A DNA stretch of 64,000 bases from the NCBI RefSeq assembly GCF_000403435.2, contig NZ_KE159707.1, forward strand, positions 545,607 through 609,606, given 5' to 3'. This DNA is from Oscillibacter sp. 1-3 (GTDB lineage: Bacteria > Bacillota > Clostridia > Oscillospirales > Oscillospiraceae). Under the pieces are notes generated by a model. The model was not told where the DNA came from, ran no database searches, and saw nothing but the letters and a program-made list of their open reading frames with translations. Positions 53,177-62,580 of the stretch are shown piece by piece. Made by a program: the position numbers and the translations under genes. How positions within the stretch are numbered: the first letter of the stretch is position 1; each line of letters opens with the position of its first letter.

Positions 53177-53542
53177 TCAGTCCTCTAAGGCGGCGGCCTC
53201 GGCGAGGATGCGCTCCGCCAGCTCGGCAAGGCGGGCGTCCTCGTGGCGCCGGAGATTGATGGTCTTGATCTCGCCGGCGGCGGCGGAGATGGCCTCCAGA
53301 TGGGGCCGGCGGCTCTCAAACCGCTTGATGATCCCCGTCTTGTCCTCGATCTCCTGCATGGAGGCCTCCGCCCGGACGATCACGTCCCGGACGCCCTGCC
53401 GGGAGATGCCCGCGTTCTCCGCAATCTCCGCCAGGGACAGGTCCTCGTTGTAGTAGAGGTCGAAGAACTCCCTCTGCCGGTCGGTCAGCAGCTCGCCGTA
53501 GAAGTCGTAGAGCATGGTCATGCGGTAGGTCTGGTTCTTCAC
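53177..53542 (-). CDS. ylxM: YlxM-type helix-turn-helix partner of Ffh
   Basis: 121 aa. Sigma-70 region 4-like helix-turn-helix: L-L-T-D-R-Q-R-E-F-F-D-L-Y-Y-N-E-D-L-S-L-A-E-I-A-E-N-A-G-I-S-R-Q-G-V-R-D-V-I. YlxM modulates SRP in Gram-positives. It leads the operon and has a strong promoter. The C-terminal third is less conserved. Normal length. Confidence 0.94.
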   Translation of the reverse strand: MKNQTYRMTMLYDFYGELLTDRQREFFDLYYNEDLSLAEIAENAGISRQGVRDVIVRAEASMQEIEDKTGIIKRFESRRPHLEAISAAAGEIKTINLRRHEDARLAELAERILAEAAALED

Positions 53543-53562
53543 GGGAGCCGCCTCCTTTTCTG

Positions 53563-53620
53563 TAAAGTTTCATAGCTTTACAACACGGAATAGTTTACAG
53601 GACTCTGGAAAAAAAGTCAA
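53563..53620 (-). promoter_or_regulatory. ylxM operon promoter and an inverted repeat
   Basis: On the minus strand TTGACT (53615-53620), a 17-bp spacer and TAAACT (53592-53597). Downstream, TGTAAAG-8-CTTTACA at about 53563-53584 is an exact inverted repeat in the leader, an operator or RNA hairpin candidate. Confidence 0.7.
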
Positions 53621-53649
53621 GGGGGAAATCCGCGGACAGGCAAATTTTT

Positions 53650-54015
53650 TCAGACCGGGTACACCCTGACACAGTCCGCCAGCTCCGCCCGGGGCCCGGG
53701 GGAGATGTAGATCTCCGCCGATTGGGACAAATCATTGCCCCAAAAACGCTCCCGGCGCAGGAGCTCCAGCACTTTGGGCCACAGTCCTGCGGCAGGCTCC
53801 CCCGTCCGCAGAAAGAGGCCCATCAGCGGCCCCGGCTGGTCCGGCGGCGGGTCGATGTAGTCATAGCCGCCGTTCCGGACCGCGCCCGCTGTAGCGGTCT
53901 CGATCCGGGCGGGCAGGTCATAGCGCAGATCCAGGTCCGGATTTTCCAGCTTTCCAGGGTCCAGGACGATGACAATGGTCTCCTCTTCGATTGCATTCTC
54001 TTGATTTTTTATCAT
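53650..54015 (-). CDS. Hypothetical acidic protein
   Basis: 121 aa from ATG 54015, which follows AGAGGATAAT. The frame continues upstream to 54150 over the end of tag, without a site. It is acidic at the start (A-I-E-E-E-T-I-V-I-V-L-D-P-G-K), then L-R-Y-D-L-P-A-R-I-E and D-Y-I-D-P-P-P-D. The rest is mixed, with I-Y-I-S-P-G-P at the end. No family recognised. It lies 16 bp after tag on the same strand. Confidence 0.6.
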   Translation of the reverse strand: MIKNQENAIEEETIVIVLDPGKLENPDLDLRYDLPARIETATAGAVRNGGYDYIDPPPDQPGPLMGLFLRTGEPAAGLWPKVLELLRRERFWGNDLSQSAEIYISPGPRAELADCVRVYPV

Positions 54016-54031
54016 ATTATCCTCTTTGCAA

Positions 54032-54658
54032 TCATCCGGTCCCCGGGAAACCAGCCGGAACCGGTCTTCCAGCATCCTCCGCAGCTGGCTCCGGCTCTCC
54101 GGCCGTGCCGTCCTCCCGGTGGAGGAAGCACTCCGGGTCGTGGGAGTCAATCACACCGATGGCCTGCAAATACGCGTAGACAATGGTGGTGCCCACAAAG
54201 GTCATGCCCCGCTTTTTCAGATCCGCCGACACCCGGTCCGACAGGGGGGAACTGGCCTTTCCCGTCTCACGGACCACCGTCCCATCTGTAAAGCGCCAGA
54301 TGTAGCGGGAAAAGGAGCCCCACTCCTCCCGGATCTCCAGAAAGACTTTTGCGTTTTGGACGGCGGCGGCGATCTTCCGCCGGTTCCGGACGATGGCCTG
54401 ATTCTCCAGCAGGGCGGCGGCCTTCTCCTCCCCGTAGGCCGCCACCTTCTTTGGATCAAAGCCGTCGAAGGCGGCGCGGAACGCCTCCCGCTTGTTCAGA
54501 ATCGTCTCCCAGGAGAGCCCCGCCTGGAAGGACTCCAGAATCAGCAGTTCAAAGAGCTTTTCGTCGTCATGCTGGGGCACGCCCCACTCCCGGTCGTGGT
54601 ATGCGACATAGAGCGGGTTGCTCAGATTGCACCAGCCGCAGCGGCAGATTGTCTCCAT
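54032..54658 (-). CDS. tag: DNA-3-methyladenine glycosylase I
   Basis: 208 aa from ATG 54658, with GGGAGGAACGCGT before it. The N-terminal zinc Cys and C-W-type start (R-C-G-W-C-N), Y-H-D-R-E-W-G, and F-E-L-L-I-L-E-S-F-Q-A-G-L-S-W-E-T-I-L-N-K-R are the Tag pattern; the domain closes with the zinc ligands replaced by D-S-H-D-P-E-C. The enzyme removes 3-methyladenine from DNA. A tail of about 30 residues rich in Gly, Pro and Glu after the domain is unusual. Confidence 0.95.
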   Translation of the reverse strand: METICRCGWCNLSNPLYVAYHDREWGVPQHDDEKLFELLILESFQAGLSWETILNKREAFRAAFDGFDPKKVAAYGEEKAAALLENQAIVRNRRKIAAAVQNAKVFLEIREEWGSFSRYIWRFTDGTVVRETGKASSPLSDRVSADLKKRGMTFVGTTIVYAYLQAIGVIDSHDPECFLHREDGTAGEPEPAAEDAGRPVPAGFPGTG

Positions 54659-54671
54659 ACGCGTTCCTCCC

Positions 54672-54700
54672 TTGACTTTGTCATTTATTATGGATAGTAT
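54672..54700 (+). promoter_or_regulatory. Promoter of the dipeptidase gene
   Basis: TTGACT (54672-54677), a 17-bp spacer and TAGTAT (54695-54700). It leaves a GC-rich leader of about 180 bases with stable hairpins and the repeat at 54789-54821. Confidence 0.7.
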
Positions 54701-54888
54701 AGCATTGCGGGCGCTTTGATGTCCACCTGCGCCGCGCAGAGCGCAAACGCTCCTGGGTCCTCCGGCCGCTTCGCCGCCGGGGGATATCGCAGGGGCCGCC
54801 GCCCCGGCGGCCCGTCTCCCGCGAAGGGACGTTCCCGCCCGGCGCGGCTTCCTTTTTTGAATTCCCAACTGAAAAGAGGTTTTTCAAT

Positions 54889-55869
54889 ATGACTTGTTTT
54901 GACGCGCATTCCGACCTGCTCTATGACGTGACCCGCCGCCGCCTGGCGGGGGAGGAACACATTCTGGAGACCCATCACCTGGACCGCCTGCGGACCGGCG
55001 GCGTAGAGGGGCTGGTGCTGGCCCTCTGGTACGGCGCCGAGGGCGGCCATACCTTCTGGGAGCGGACGCCGGGGGCGGACACCGGCGCCGCCCGGCTGGG
55101 CATCATGCTGGACTGCGCCCGGGCGGAGCTGGCCCAGTGCGCACAGATTCAACTGGTCCATACGGTCCGGGAGGCGGAGGAGGCCCGGACCGCCGGAAAG
55201 CTCTACGCCTTTTTGGGAATCGAGGGCATGGCCGCCTTTGGGACGGACGCCGGCGCCCTTGACCGCTGCTATGAGGCCGGCGTGCGGCTGGGGATGCTGA
55301 CCTGGAACGAGGAGAACGCCCTGGCCGCCGGGGCCGGAGGCGATCCCCAAAGGGGGCTGACCCCCGCGGGGCGGGCGGCGGTCCGCAGGATGCGGGAGCT
55401 CCATATGCTGGTGGACGTGTCCCACCTGAACGACGGCGGCTTTTGGGACGTGATGGACCTGACCGGCGGACCCGTCATCGCCTCCCACTCCAACAGCCGC
55501 GCGCTGTGCGATGTCCGCCGGAACCTGACGGACGACCAGCTGCGGGCCATCCGGGACACCGACGGCGTGGTGGGGCTGAACGTCTACCACGGCTTCGTCC
55601 ACGCCGAGCCGGAGAAGCAGACGGCGGAGATGCTGGCCCGCCACGCCGCCCACATGGCGGAGGTCATGGGGGTGGAGCACGTGGGCTGCGGCTTTGACTT
55701 CTGCGAATTCATGGGCCCCCCGGACAACGACGGCGCGGCGGGCCTGGAGGACGCCTCCCAAATCGGAACGCTCTTTGACTGGCTGGAGAAGCTGGGCATG
55801 AGCCGCGAGGAGCGGGAGCTGATCGCCCGGGGGAACTTTCTGCGGGTGTTCCGGCAGACGCTGGGGTAA
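54889..55869 (+). CDS. Membrane-dipeptidase-family (M19) dipeptidase
   Basis: 326 aa. ATG 54889 follows AAAAGAGG, then TTTTTCAAT. Zinc ligands can be placed: F-D-A-H-S-D (His-x-Asp), G-I-E-G-M (bridging Glu), V-D-V-S-H and I-A-S-H-S-N. M19 enzymes cleave dipeptides, often with D-residues, and are common in gut Firmicutes as cytoplasmic enzymes. No signal peptide is present. A 31-33 bp GC-rich direct repeat flanks the gene (54789 and 55892). Confidence 0.93.
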   Translation: MTCFDAHSDLLYDVTRRRLAGEEHILETHHLDRLRTGGVEGLVLALWYGAEGGHTFWERTPGADTGAARLGIMLDCARAELAQCAQIQLVHTVREAEEARTAGKLYAFLGIEGMAAFGTDAGALDRCYEAGVRLGMLTWNEENALAAGAGGDPQRGLTPAGRAAVRRMRELHMLVDVSHLNDGGFWDVMDLTGGPVIASHSNSRALCDVRRNLTDDQLRAIRDTDGVVGLNVYHGFVHAEPEKQTAEMLARHAAHMAEVMGVEHVGCGFDFCEFMGPPDNDGAAGLEDASQIGTLFDWLEKLGMSREERELIARGNFLRVFRQTLG

Positions 55870-55946
55870 GCCGCCTGAGCGGCCGTACGCCGCAGGGTCC
55901 CCGCCGGGCGGCCCGTCTCCCGGCTGTCAGCAATTCGGCAGCTGCT

Positions 55947-56366
55947 CTAAAACCACGCGGCGCCCTCGCTCCGGAATCGGGGCTCGGGGCCGTCCCGGTA
56001 GGGGTCGTAGCGGTTCACATTGCATCCGAACTCCTGCAGAAAGGCGATTTTCCCCTCCTCCGTCCAGCGGATCAGGGACATTCCCTCAAAGATCTCCTGC
56101 CGCCCGTCGTCCATGGCGTTCTGGAAATACCACTCCACCACGGTCTGCGCGTCCTTGTGGAAAAACTGCCGGATGTCCCACCGGCGGACGGTTCCCCGGG
56201 TGTTCCACTCCTGAAACCACAGCCTGATCCGCTCCCGGCCCCGGTACTCCGGCCCCCAGCTCTCCACATAGACCGCGTCCTCGTCAAAGACCGTCTCCAT
56301 CCCCCGGTCCTCTTTTTCCAGCCACATCCGAAACCACCGCCGGATGATCTCCTCCCTGCGGTCCAT
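55947..56366 (-). CDS. SnoaL/NTF2-like fold protein
   Basis: 139 aa from ATG 56366; a GTG three codons upstream (56375) is closer to GAGAGGACG and is also possible. R-R-E-E-I-I-R-R-W-F-R-M-W-L then E-D-A-V-Y-V-E-S-W-G-P-E-Y-R-G-R-E-R-I-R-L-W-F and V-V-E-W-Y-F-Q-N give the cone-shaped SnoaL/NTF2 pattern of small pocket proteins. Substrate unknown. It is convergent with the dipeptidase gene. Confidence 0.85.
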   Translation of the reverse strand: MDRREEIIRRWFRMWLEKEDRGMETVFDEDAVYVESWGPEYRGRERIRLWFQEWNTRGTVRRWDIRQFFHKDAQTVVEWYFQNAMDDGRQEIFEGMSLIRWTEEGKIAFLQEFGCNVNRYDPYRDGPEPRFRSEGAAWF

Positions 56367-56433
56367 CTGCGCCACCGTCCTCTCTGAGATATTTGCACCC
56401 AGTATACCACAAAAAGACAGCCAAAGAAAGAAT

Positions 56434-56462
56434 TTGAATTTCCCCGCGAGATATACTATAAT
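56434..56462 (+). promoter_or_regulatory. Promoter of the peptidase-lgt-folD-nfo gene run
   Basis: TTGAAT (56434-56439), a 17-bp spacer and TATAAT (56457-56462). Confidence 0.7.
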
Positions 56463-56503
56463 ATAATGCAAACTGTATTGTTATCTACAAAGGAGCTGAG
56501 ACA

Positions 56504-57772
56504 TTGGAAGTAACCAGAACAAAACTCGCCGGGGGCGTGTACCTCACCTTTTACCCGGCGCAGAAATTCAAGACCAGCCTGCTCTCCGCCCAGTTTGTCA
56601 CGCCTCTGCGGTGGGAGACGGCCTCCGCCTGCGCCCTGCTGCCCGCCGTGCTGCGGCGGGGCACCGTCAGCTGCCCGGACATGGGAGCCCTGTCCGCCCG
56701 GCTGGACCGGCTGTACGGCGCGCGGATCGACTGCACGGTGCGCAAGAAGGGCGAGAACCAGTGTGTGGGCTTTGTGGCCAGCCTCATCGACGACAGCTAT
56801 GCCCCCGGCGGGGAGCGGCTGCTGGAGCCGGTGGCGTCCCTTCTGGGGGAGCTGGTGTGCGATCCCGTCACGGAGCGGGGCCGTTTTATCCCCGCCTATT
56901 TTGACAGCGAGAAGGCCAACCTCATCGACGCCGTCCGCAGCATCCTCAACGACAAGCGGGAGTACGCGGAGGGCCGCCTCCTGCGGGAGATGTGCGCCGG
57001 GGAGGCCTACGGCATCCCCCGTCTGGGAGACGACAAGAGCGCCGAGCGCATCCAGCCGCAGAAGCTGTACAGCCTCTACCGCCGCCTGATCGGCTCGGCC
57101 CGGCTGGAGCTCTTTTACAGCGGCAGCGCCAGCCGGGAGCGGGTGGAGCAGGCCCTCCAGGCCGCCTTCGCCGCCCTGCCCCGGGAGGACGTCCAGGGCA
57201 TTGCCCCGGCGGCGGTCCATTCCGCCCGGGAAACGGTGTACAGCGTGTCCGAGGCGCTGGACGTGACCCAGGGGAAGCTGGGCATGGGCTTTGCCTGCGG
57301 CAGCGGCGACCACACGGCCCTGCTGGTGGGCAACACCCTCTTTGGCGGCAGCAGCAACTCCAAGCTCTTTTTGAACGTGCGGGAGAAGCTGTCTCTCTGC
57401 TACTACGCCTCCTCCGTGTACCACCGGCAGAAGGGGCTCATCACCGTCTCCTCCGGCATCGAGTTTGAAAACTACCAGAGGGCCTATGACGAGATCTGCG
57501 CCCAGCTCCGGGCCGTGCAGGAGGGCCGGCTGGAGGACTGGGAGCTGGAGGGCGCCCGGAGCACCCTGCTCAACGCCTACGCCTCCATGGCGGACTCCCA
57601 GGGCAAGCTGGAGAATTTCTTTTTGGGCCAGGCGGCCACCGGAAACCACGAGACGCCGGAGGATCTGGCGGCGGCGGTGCGGGAGGTCACGCCGGAGCGC
57701 ATTTTCAGCGCCATGAAAACCGTGTCCCTGGATACGGTGTACTTCCTGCGGGGAAAGGAGGCGGCAGAATGA
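56504..57772 (+). CDS. yfmF: M16-family peptidase-like protein (YfmF type)
   Basis: 422 aa from TTG 56504 with AAGGAGCTGAGACA before it. The M16 fold is seen in F-V-T-P-L-R-W-E-T and in the C-terminal half (G-M-G-F-A-C-G, F-G-G-S-S-N-S-K-L-F-L-N-V-R-E-K-L-S-L-C-Y-Y-A), but the zinc motif His-x-x-Glu-His is not present. It thus matches the non-catalytic partner that pairs with YfmH. Its stop overlaps the start of that gene by 4 bp. Confidence 0.9.
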   Translation: MEVTRTKLAGGVYLTFYPAQKFKTSLLSAQFVTPLRWETASACALLPAVLRRGTVSCPDMGALSARLDRLYGARIDCTVRKKGENQCVGFVASLIDDSYAPGGERLLEPVASLLGELVCDPVTERGRFIPAYFDSEKANLIDAVRSILNDKREYAEGRLLREMCAGEAYGIPRLGDDKSAERIQPQKLYSLYRRLIGSARLELFYSGSASRERVEQALQAAFAALPREDVQGIAPAAVHSARETVYSVSEALDVTQGKLGMGFACGSGDHTALLVGNTLFGGSSNSKLFLNVREKLSLCYYASSVYHRQKGLITVSSGIEFENYQRAYDEICAQLRAVQEGRLEDWELEGARSTLLNAYASMADSQGKLENFFLGQAATGNHETPEDLAAAVREVTPERIFSAMKTVSLDTVYFLRGKEAAE

Positions 57773-59034
57773 ATCAGAGCTTTTACAAGCGCCTGGGCGA
57801 GTCCGTCCACCGGGAGACGCTGCCCAACGGCCTGCAGATCTGCGTGGTGCCAAAGCCGGGCTACGCCAAGAAGTACGCCTTCTTCGCCACCCGCTACGGC
57901 GGGATGGACACCCGCTTCCGCCTGGGCGGAAACTGGCTGGACACCCCGGCGGGCATCGCTCACTACCTGGAGCACAAGATGTTTGACACCAAGGAGGGCA
58001 ACGCCCTCCAGGAGCTGGCGAAAAACGGCGCGGAGCCCAACGCCTTCACCGCCAACGCCATGACGGGCTACTATTTCAGCTCCACGGAGCACTTTGAGGA
58101 GAACCTGGAGATTCTGCTCTCCTTCGTCTCCATCCCCTACTTCACCGAGGAGAGCGTGGCCAAGGAGCAGGGCATCATCGGCCAGGAGATCCGCATGATC
58201 GAGGACGACCCGGACTGGCAGCTCTACGCCCGGATGATGCGGGCGCTGTACAGCCGCTCTACCGCCGCCGTCCCCATCGCCGGCACGGTGGAGAGCATTT
58301 CCCACATCACGGCGGAGACGCTGTACGACTGCCACCGGGCCTTCTACACGCCCTCCAACATGATTCTCACCGTGGTGGGAGACGTGGACCCCATCCACAT
58401 TGCGGATATCGCCCGCCGCATTCTGCCCCGGGAGGGCGGACCGGAGATCCCCCGGGACTACGGGGAGGAGCCGGAGGCTGTGGCGGAGCGGGAGACCCGC
58501 CTCGCCATGGAGGTCTCCATCCCCCAGTTCCTCACGGCCTTCAAATGCCGCCCGCCCCGGGAGGGGGAGGACTTTTTCCGCACATCCCTGCTGGGCGGCA
58601 TGGCCTGCGACATTCTGCTGGGGGACTCCAGCCCGCTGTACCTGCGGCTGTATGACCAAGGGCTCATCAACTCCAGCTTCGGCGGCGACTTCGAGCAGCT
58701 CCCCGGCGCGGCCTGTCTCTACGCCGGCGGCGACAGCAAGGACGCGAGAAAAGTGGCCGACGAGATCCGAAAGGAGGCCCGCCGCCTTTCGGAGGGCGGC
58801 ATTGACGAGGACTTCTACCAGCAGGTGCGCCGGGCTGCCTTCGGCGGACAGCTGCGGGGGCTGAACTCCTTTGAGAACATCGCCGTCTCCCTGACGGAGG
58901 GGTACTTCCACGGCTACGATCCCTTCCGCTTCCCCCAGGTGTTTGAGACCATCACCAAGGACGACATCGCGTCCTTCCTGGGGGAAAGCGTCACGGAGGA
59001 GCGGGCCGTTCTGTCGGAGATCGTGCCGAAATAA
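57769..59034 (+). CDS. yfmH: M16-family zinc peptidase (YfmH type)
   Basis: 421 aa. The inverted zinc motif H65-x-x-E68-H69 is in G-I-A-H-Y-L-E-H-K-M-F, with further Glu in Q-E-I-R-M-I. F-G-G-D-F-E-Q-L-P and R-G-L-N-S-F-E-N follow. It should be the catalytic half of the YfmF-YfmH pair, which acts on peptides in the cytoplasm. Overlaps yfmF by 4 bp, so the two are coupled. Confidence 0.94.
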   Translation: MNQSFYKRLGESVHRETLPNGLQICVVPKPGYAKKYAFFATRYGGMDTRFRLGGNWLDTPAGIAHYLEHKMFDTKEGNALQELAKNGAEPNAFTANAMTGYYFSSTEHFEENLEILLSFVSIPYFTEESVAKEQGIIGQEIRMIEDDPDWQLYARMMRALYSRSTAAVPIAGTVESISHITAETLYDCHRAFYTPSNMILTVVGDVDPIHIADIARRILPREGGPEIPRDYGEEPEAVAERETRLAMEVSIPQFLTAFKCRPPREGEDFFRTSLLGGMACDILLGDSSPLYLRLYDQGLINSSFGGDFEQLPGAACLYAGGDSKDARKVADEIRKEARRLSEGGIDEDFYQQVRRAAFGGQLRGLNSFENIAVSLTEGYFHGYDPFRFPQVFETITKDDIASFLGESVTEERAVLSEIVPK

Positions 59035-59073
59035 CCTCTCCGCACCGGACAGAAAGAAAGGAAGAACACTATT

Positions 59074-60063
59074 TTGACCGCGTTAAAGGATATGCCCATC
59101 AGCTTTCCCGGTCTCTTCGGGGACTGGGAGTTCAACCCCGACCCCATCGCCCTGCACATCGGCCACGGCATCTACTGGTACGGCATCATTCTGGCCTTTG
59201 CCATGCTCATGGGCCTGCTGCTGTGCATGAAGCAGGCAAAACGCTTCGGCCTGAAAGAGGACCATGTGCTGGACATGGTCCTCTGGGGGGTGCCCTGCTG
59301 CGTGCTGGGCTCCCGGATCTACTACGTCATCTTCTATTTGGACCTCTACCGCAGAGCGGACGGCAGTTTGGACTGGGGCCGCATGATCGCCATCTGGGAC
59401 GGCGGCCTCGCCATCTACGGCACGGTGATCGCCGGGGCGCTGCTGGCCTTCTTCTACGCCCGGCACAAGAAATTGAAGCTGGGCGCGCTGACGGACCTGT
59501 GCGTCCTGGGCCTGCTGCTGGGTCAGATCATCGGCCGCTGGGCCAACTTCATCAACCGGGAGGCCTTCGGCGGACTGACGGACCTGCCCTGGCGGATGCG
59601 CCTCTGGGTCAGCTCCTACCAGTACATTGAGGTCCACCCCACCTTTCTCTACGAGAGCCTGTGGAACCTGGCTGGACTGCTGCTGATGCTGTTTGTCATC
59701 ACCAAGGGCCGCCGGTTTGACGGGGAAAACACCTGGTTCTATTTCCTTTGGTACGGCCTGGGCCGCACCTGGGTGGAGGGCTTGCGGACCGACAGCCTCT
59801 ACCTTTTCGGCTGGACCTTTATGGGCCAGCCCATTCGGGTCTCCCAGGCCCTGAGCCTGGTGATGGCGGCGGTGGCGGCGGCCATGCTCTTTTACCAGAT
59901 CCGCATCAAGAAGCGCTCCGCGGAGGACCTGCTGGTGAACCGGCTGGCCCGGCAGCAGGCGGAGGAAACCGGAACAGAGGCCGCGGAAGCCATTTCGGAA
60001 ACGCCGGAGTGCGCAGAGGCGCCCGAGAAAGAGGAGGACGAGCCCCATGGCGATCAGAATTGA
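59074..60063 (+). CDS. lgt: Prolipoprotein diacylglyceryl transferase
   Basis: 329 aa from TTG 59074 (GAAAGGAAG precedes by about 10 bp). Seven membrane segments and the signature [18 protein letters not shown]; the second Arg region is [11 protein letters not shown]. It attaches diacylglycerol to the lipobox Cys of lipoproteins such as those at 35113 and 41389. A tail of about 60 charged residues ([10 protein letters not shown], ending D-E-P-H-G-D-Q-N) is longer than usual. It overlaps folD by 17 bp. Confidence 0.96.
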   Translation: MTALKDMPISFPGLFGDWEFNPDPIALHIGHGIYWYGIILAFAMLMGLLLCMKQAKRFGLKEDHVLDMVLWGVPCCVLGSRIYYVIFYLDLYRRADGSLDWGRMIAIWDGGLAIYGTVIAGALLAFFYARHKKLKLGALTDLCVLGLLLGQIIGRWANFINREAFGGLTDLPWRMRLWVSSYQYIEVHPTFLYESLWNLAGLLLMLFVITKGRRFDGENTWFYFLWYGLGRTWVEGLRTDSLYLFGWTFMGQPIRVSQALSLVMAAVAAAMLFYQIRIKKRSAEDLLVNRLARQQAEETGTEAAEAISETPECAEAPEKEEDEPHGDQN

Positions 60064-60886
60064 CGGCAAGGCCCTGGCGGCCAAGGTAAAAAGCCAGGTG
60101 GCGGCGGAGGCAGCCAAGCTCCCGCGGAAACCGGGTCTTGCGGTGGTGCTGGTGGGGGAGGACCCCGCCTCTCAGGTCTACGTGGCCGGCAAGGAGCGGG
60201 ACTGCGCCGAATGCGGCATTGAGAGCTTCGGCCACCGCCTGGGTGCGGAGACCACAGAGGATGAGCTGCTGGCCCTGGTCCGCCGCCTCAACGGCGATCC
60301 CCGGGTGGACGGTATCCTGGTGCAGCTGCCCCTCCCCGGGCACCTCAGCGAGGAGACGGTCATCAATGCCATTGCCCCGGACAAGGACGTGGACTGCTTC
60401 CACCCCTTCAACGTGGGGCGGATGGTCATCGGGGACCCGGTGTTTCTGCCTTGCACCCCGGCGGGGGTCATGGCAATGCTGGACGAATATGAGATCCCCA
60501 TCCGGGGGAAGCGGTGCGTGGTGCTGGGCCGGAGCAATATCGTGGGCAAGCCCATGGCGGCTCTTCTCACCCAGCGGGACGGCACCGTCACCGTCTGCCA
60601 CTCCCGCACGGAGGACATGGCCCAATACGCCCGGGAGGCGGACATCCTGGTCTCCGCCGTGGGGCGGACGGGCCTTGTCACGGCGGACATGGTGAAGGAG
60701 GGGGCTGTGGTCGTCGACGTGGCCATGAATCGGGACGGAGACGGCAGGCTCTGCGGCGATGTGGACTTTGCCGCCGTGGAGCCGAAGGCGTCCTGCATCA
60801 CCCCCGTCCCCGGCGGCGTGGGCCCCATGACCCGCGCCTGTCTGATGCGCAACATTCTCACCGCCGCAGCTCTTCACCAGGCGTAA
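60047..60886 (+). CDS. folD: Methylenetetrahydrofolate dehydrogenase/cyclohydrolase
   Basis: 279 aa. Opening with the FolD Y-V-A-G-K-E-R motif (catalytic Lys), G-I-L-V-Q-L-P-L-P, and the NADP site [11 protein letters not shown] plus [10 protein letters not shown]. It interconverts methylene- and formyl-tetrahydrofolate. Starts inside the end of lgt. nfo follows 12 bp behind. Confidence 0.97.
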   Translation: MAIRIDGKALAAKVKSQVAAEAAKLPRKPGLAVVLVGEDPASQVYVAGKERDCAECGIESFGHRLGAETTEDELLALVRRLNGDPRVDGILVQLPLPGHLSEETVINAIAPDKDVDCFHPFNVGRMVIGDPVFLPCTPAGVMAMLDEYEIPIRGKRCVVLGRSNIVGKPMAALLTQRDGTVTVCHSRTEDMAQYAREADILVSAVGRTGLVTADMVKEGAVVVDVAMNRDGDGRLCGDVDFAAVEPKASCITPVPGGVGPMTRACLMRNILTAAALHQA

Positions 60887-60898
60887 AGGGGGGAGCGT

Positions 60899-61732
60899 AT
60901 GCTGCACATCGGATGCCACCTGTCCTCCTCCAAGGGCTTTGCCGCCATGGGACGGCAGGCGCTGGAGCTGGGGGCGGATACCTTTCAGTTTTTCACCCGC
61001 AACCCCCGGGGGAGCAAGGCCAAGGACCTGGACACCGCCGACGCGGCGGCCCTGGTGACCTTGATGGAGGAGCGCCGCTTTGCCCCCATCATCGCCCACG
61101 CCCCCTATACCCTGAATCTCTGCGGCGCGGAGGAGCGGAACCGGGAATTCGCCCGGGAGACCATGGCCGACGATCTGCGGCGGCTGGAGCATGTGCCGGG
61201 GCAGTACTACAATTTTCATCCCGGCAGCCACGTGGGCCAGGGAATGGAGGCCGGCATCGAGCTCATTGCCCAGGGCCTCAACGCCATCCTGACGCCGGAC
61301 CTGCACACCACCGTTCTGCTGGAGACCATGGCCGGCAAGGGCAGCGAGGTGGGCGGCCGGTTTGAGGAGCTGCGGGCCATTCTGGACCGGGTGGAGCTCT
61401 CGGACAAAATGGGCGTGTGCCTTGACACCTGCCACGTCTCCGACGGGGGATACGACATCATCCATGACCTGGACGGCGTACTGGAGGAGTTTGACCGCTG
61501 TATCGGCCTGGACCGGCTCAAGGCCGTCCACCTCAACGACAGCAAAAATCCCTCCGGCAGCCGCAAGGACCGGCACGAGCGCATCGGTCAGGGGGAAATC
61601 GGCCTGGAGGCCCTGGCCCGCGTGGTGCGCCACCCGGCGCTGCGGCATCTGCCCTTCTGCCTGGAGACGCCCAACGAGCTGCCGGGCTACCGGCAGGAGA
61701 TTGCCCTGATGCGGGAGCAGGCGGAATTGTGA
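60899..61732 (+). CDS. nfo: Endonuclease IV (AP endonuclease)
   Basis: 277 aa. TIM-barrel metal ligands: I-G-C-H-L-S at the start, N-F-H-P-G-S-H, E-T-M-A-G-K-G, C-L-D-T-C-H, H-L-N-D-S and R-H-E-R-I-G-Q-G. Cuts DNA at abasic sites and continues the work of glycosylases such as Tag. Last gene of the run. A perfect terminator begins at once. Confidence 0.97.
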   Translation: MLHIGCHLSSSKGFAAMGRQALELGADTFQFFTRNPRGSKAKDLDTADAAALVTLMEERRFAPIIAHAPYTLNLCGAEERNREFARETMADDLRRLEHVPGQYYNFHPGSHVGQGMEAGIELIAQGLNAILTPDLHTTVLLETMAGKGSEVGGRFEELRAILDRVELSDKMGVCLDTCHVSDGGYDIIHDLDGVLEEFDRCIGLDRLKAVHLNDSKNPSGSRKDRHERIGQGEIGLEALARVVRHPALRHLPFCLETPNELPGYRQEIALMREQAEL

Positions 61733-61733
61733 T

Positions 61734-61775
61734 AAAAAGACGGCCCGGCGGATCGATCCGCCGGGCCGTCTTTTT
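61734..61775 (+). terminator. Bidirectional terminator between nfo and thiD
   Basis: A 42-base perfect palindrome (AAAAAGACGGCCCGGCGGATC and its complement) with T-runs on both strands. Confidence 0.93.
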
Positions 61776-62577
61776 AGAGCAGTTCCCGATAAGCGGGCTT
61801 GATGTCAAAGGCGTGGTCCATAGGACCGGGACCGTGTCCCAGGTCCAGCATGGCCCCCAGCGCGCCGGAGAGGTATGTCTTGGCCCGCTCCACGGCCTCG
61901 GCCAGGGCGTACCCCTTGGCCAGGTTGGAGGCAATGGCACTGGAGAGGGTGCAGCCGGTGCCGTGGGTGTTGGGGTTGTCGATGCGGCGGCCCCGGAACC
62001 AGCGGCCTTCCGCCCCCTGCCACAGCAGGTCGTTGGCGTCGTTGAGATTGTGGCCGCCCTTGCACAGCACGGCGCAGCCGTAGCCGTCATAGATGGCCCG
62101 GGCGGCGTCCTCCATATCCCGGGCGCTCCGGATCTCCCTGCCGGACAGCAGCTCCGCCTCCGGGATGTTGGGGGTGATGACCAGCGCCTGCGGCAGCAGG
62201 CGGGCTTTCAGGGCCTCCACCGCGTCCTCAGAGATCAGCCGGTCCCCGGAGGTGGCCACCATCACCGGGTCCACCACAAGGTTTTTCGCCCCGTACGCGC
62301 TCAGCTTGTCCGCGATGACCTCGATCAGGGCGATGCTGGACACCATGCCCGTCTTCACCGCGTCGGGGAAGATGTCGGTGAACACGCAGTCCAGCTGCTG
62401 TCCTAAAAATTCCGGGGTACACTCCACGATGCTCTTTACCCCGGTGGTGTTCTGGGCCACCAGAGCCGTGACGGCGCTCATGGCGAAGACGCCGTTGGCG
62501 GTCATGGTCTTAATGTCCGCCTGAATCCCGGCGCCGCCGGTGGGGTCGGTGCCGGCAATGGTCAATGCTGTTCTCAC
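61774..62577 (-). CDS. thiD: Hydroxymethylpyrimidine/phosphomethylpyrimidine kinase
   Basis: 267 aa. I-A-G-T-D-P-T-G-G-A-G-I-Q-A-D at the N-terminus, V-D-P-V-M-V-A in the middle and H-G-T-G-C-T-L-S-S-A-I (anion hole) are the ThiD signature. It phosphorylates HMP and HMP-P for thiamine synthesis or salvage. It begins 3 bp after thiE and shares its riboswitch. No thiC or thiM is in view. Confidence 0.96.
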   Translation of the reverse strand: MRTALTIAGTDPTGGAGIQADIKTMTANGVFAMSAVTALVAQNTTGVKSIVECTPEFLGQQLDCVFTDIFPDAVKTGMVSSIALIEVIADKLSAYGAKNLVVDPVMVATSGDRLISEDAVEALKARLLPQALVITPNIPEAELLSGREIRSARDMEDAARAIYDGYGCAVLCKGGHNLNDANDLLWQGAEGRWFRGRRIDNPNTHGTGCTLSSAIASNLAKGYALAEAVERAKTYLSGALGAMLDLGHGPGPMDHAFDIKPAYRELL

Positions 62578-62580
62578 AGG

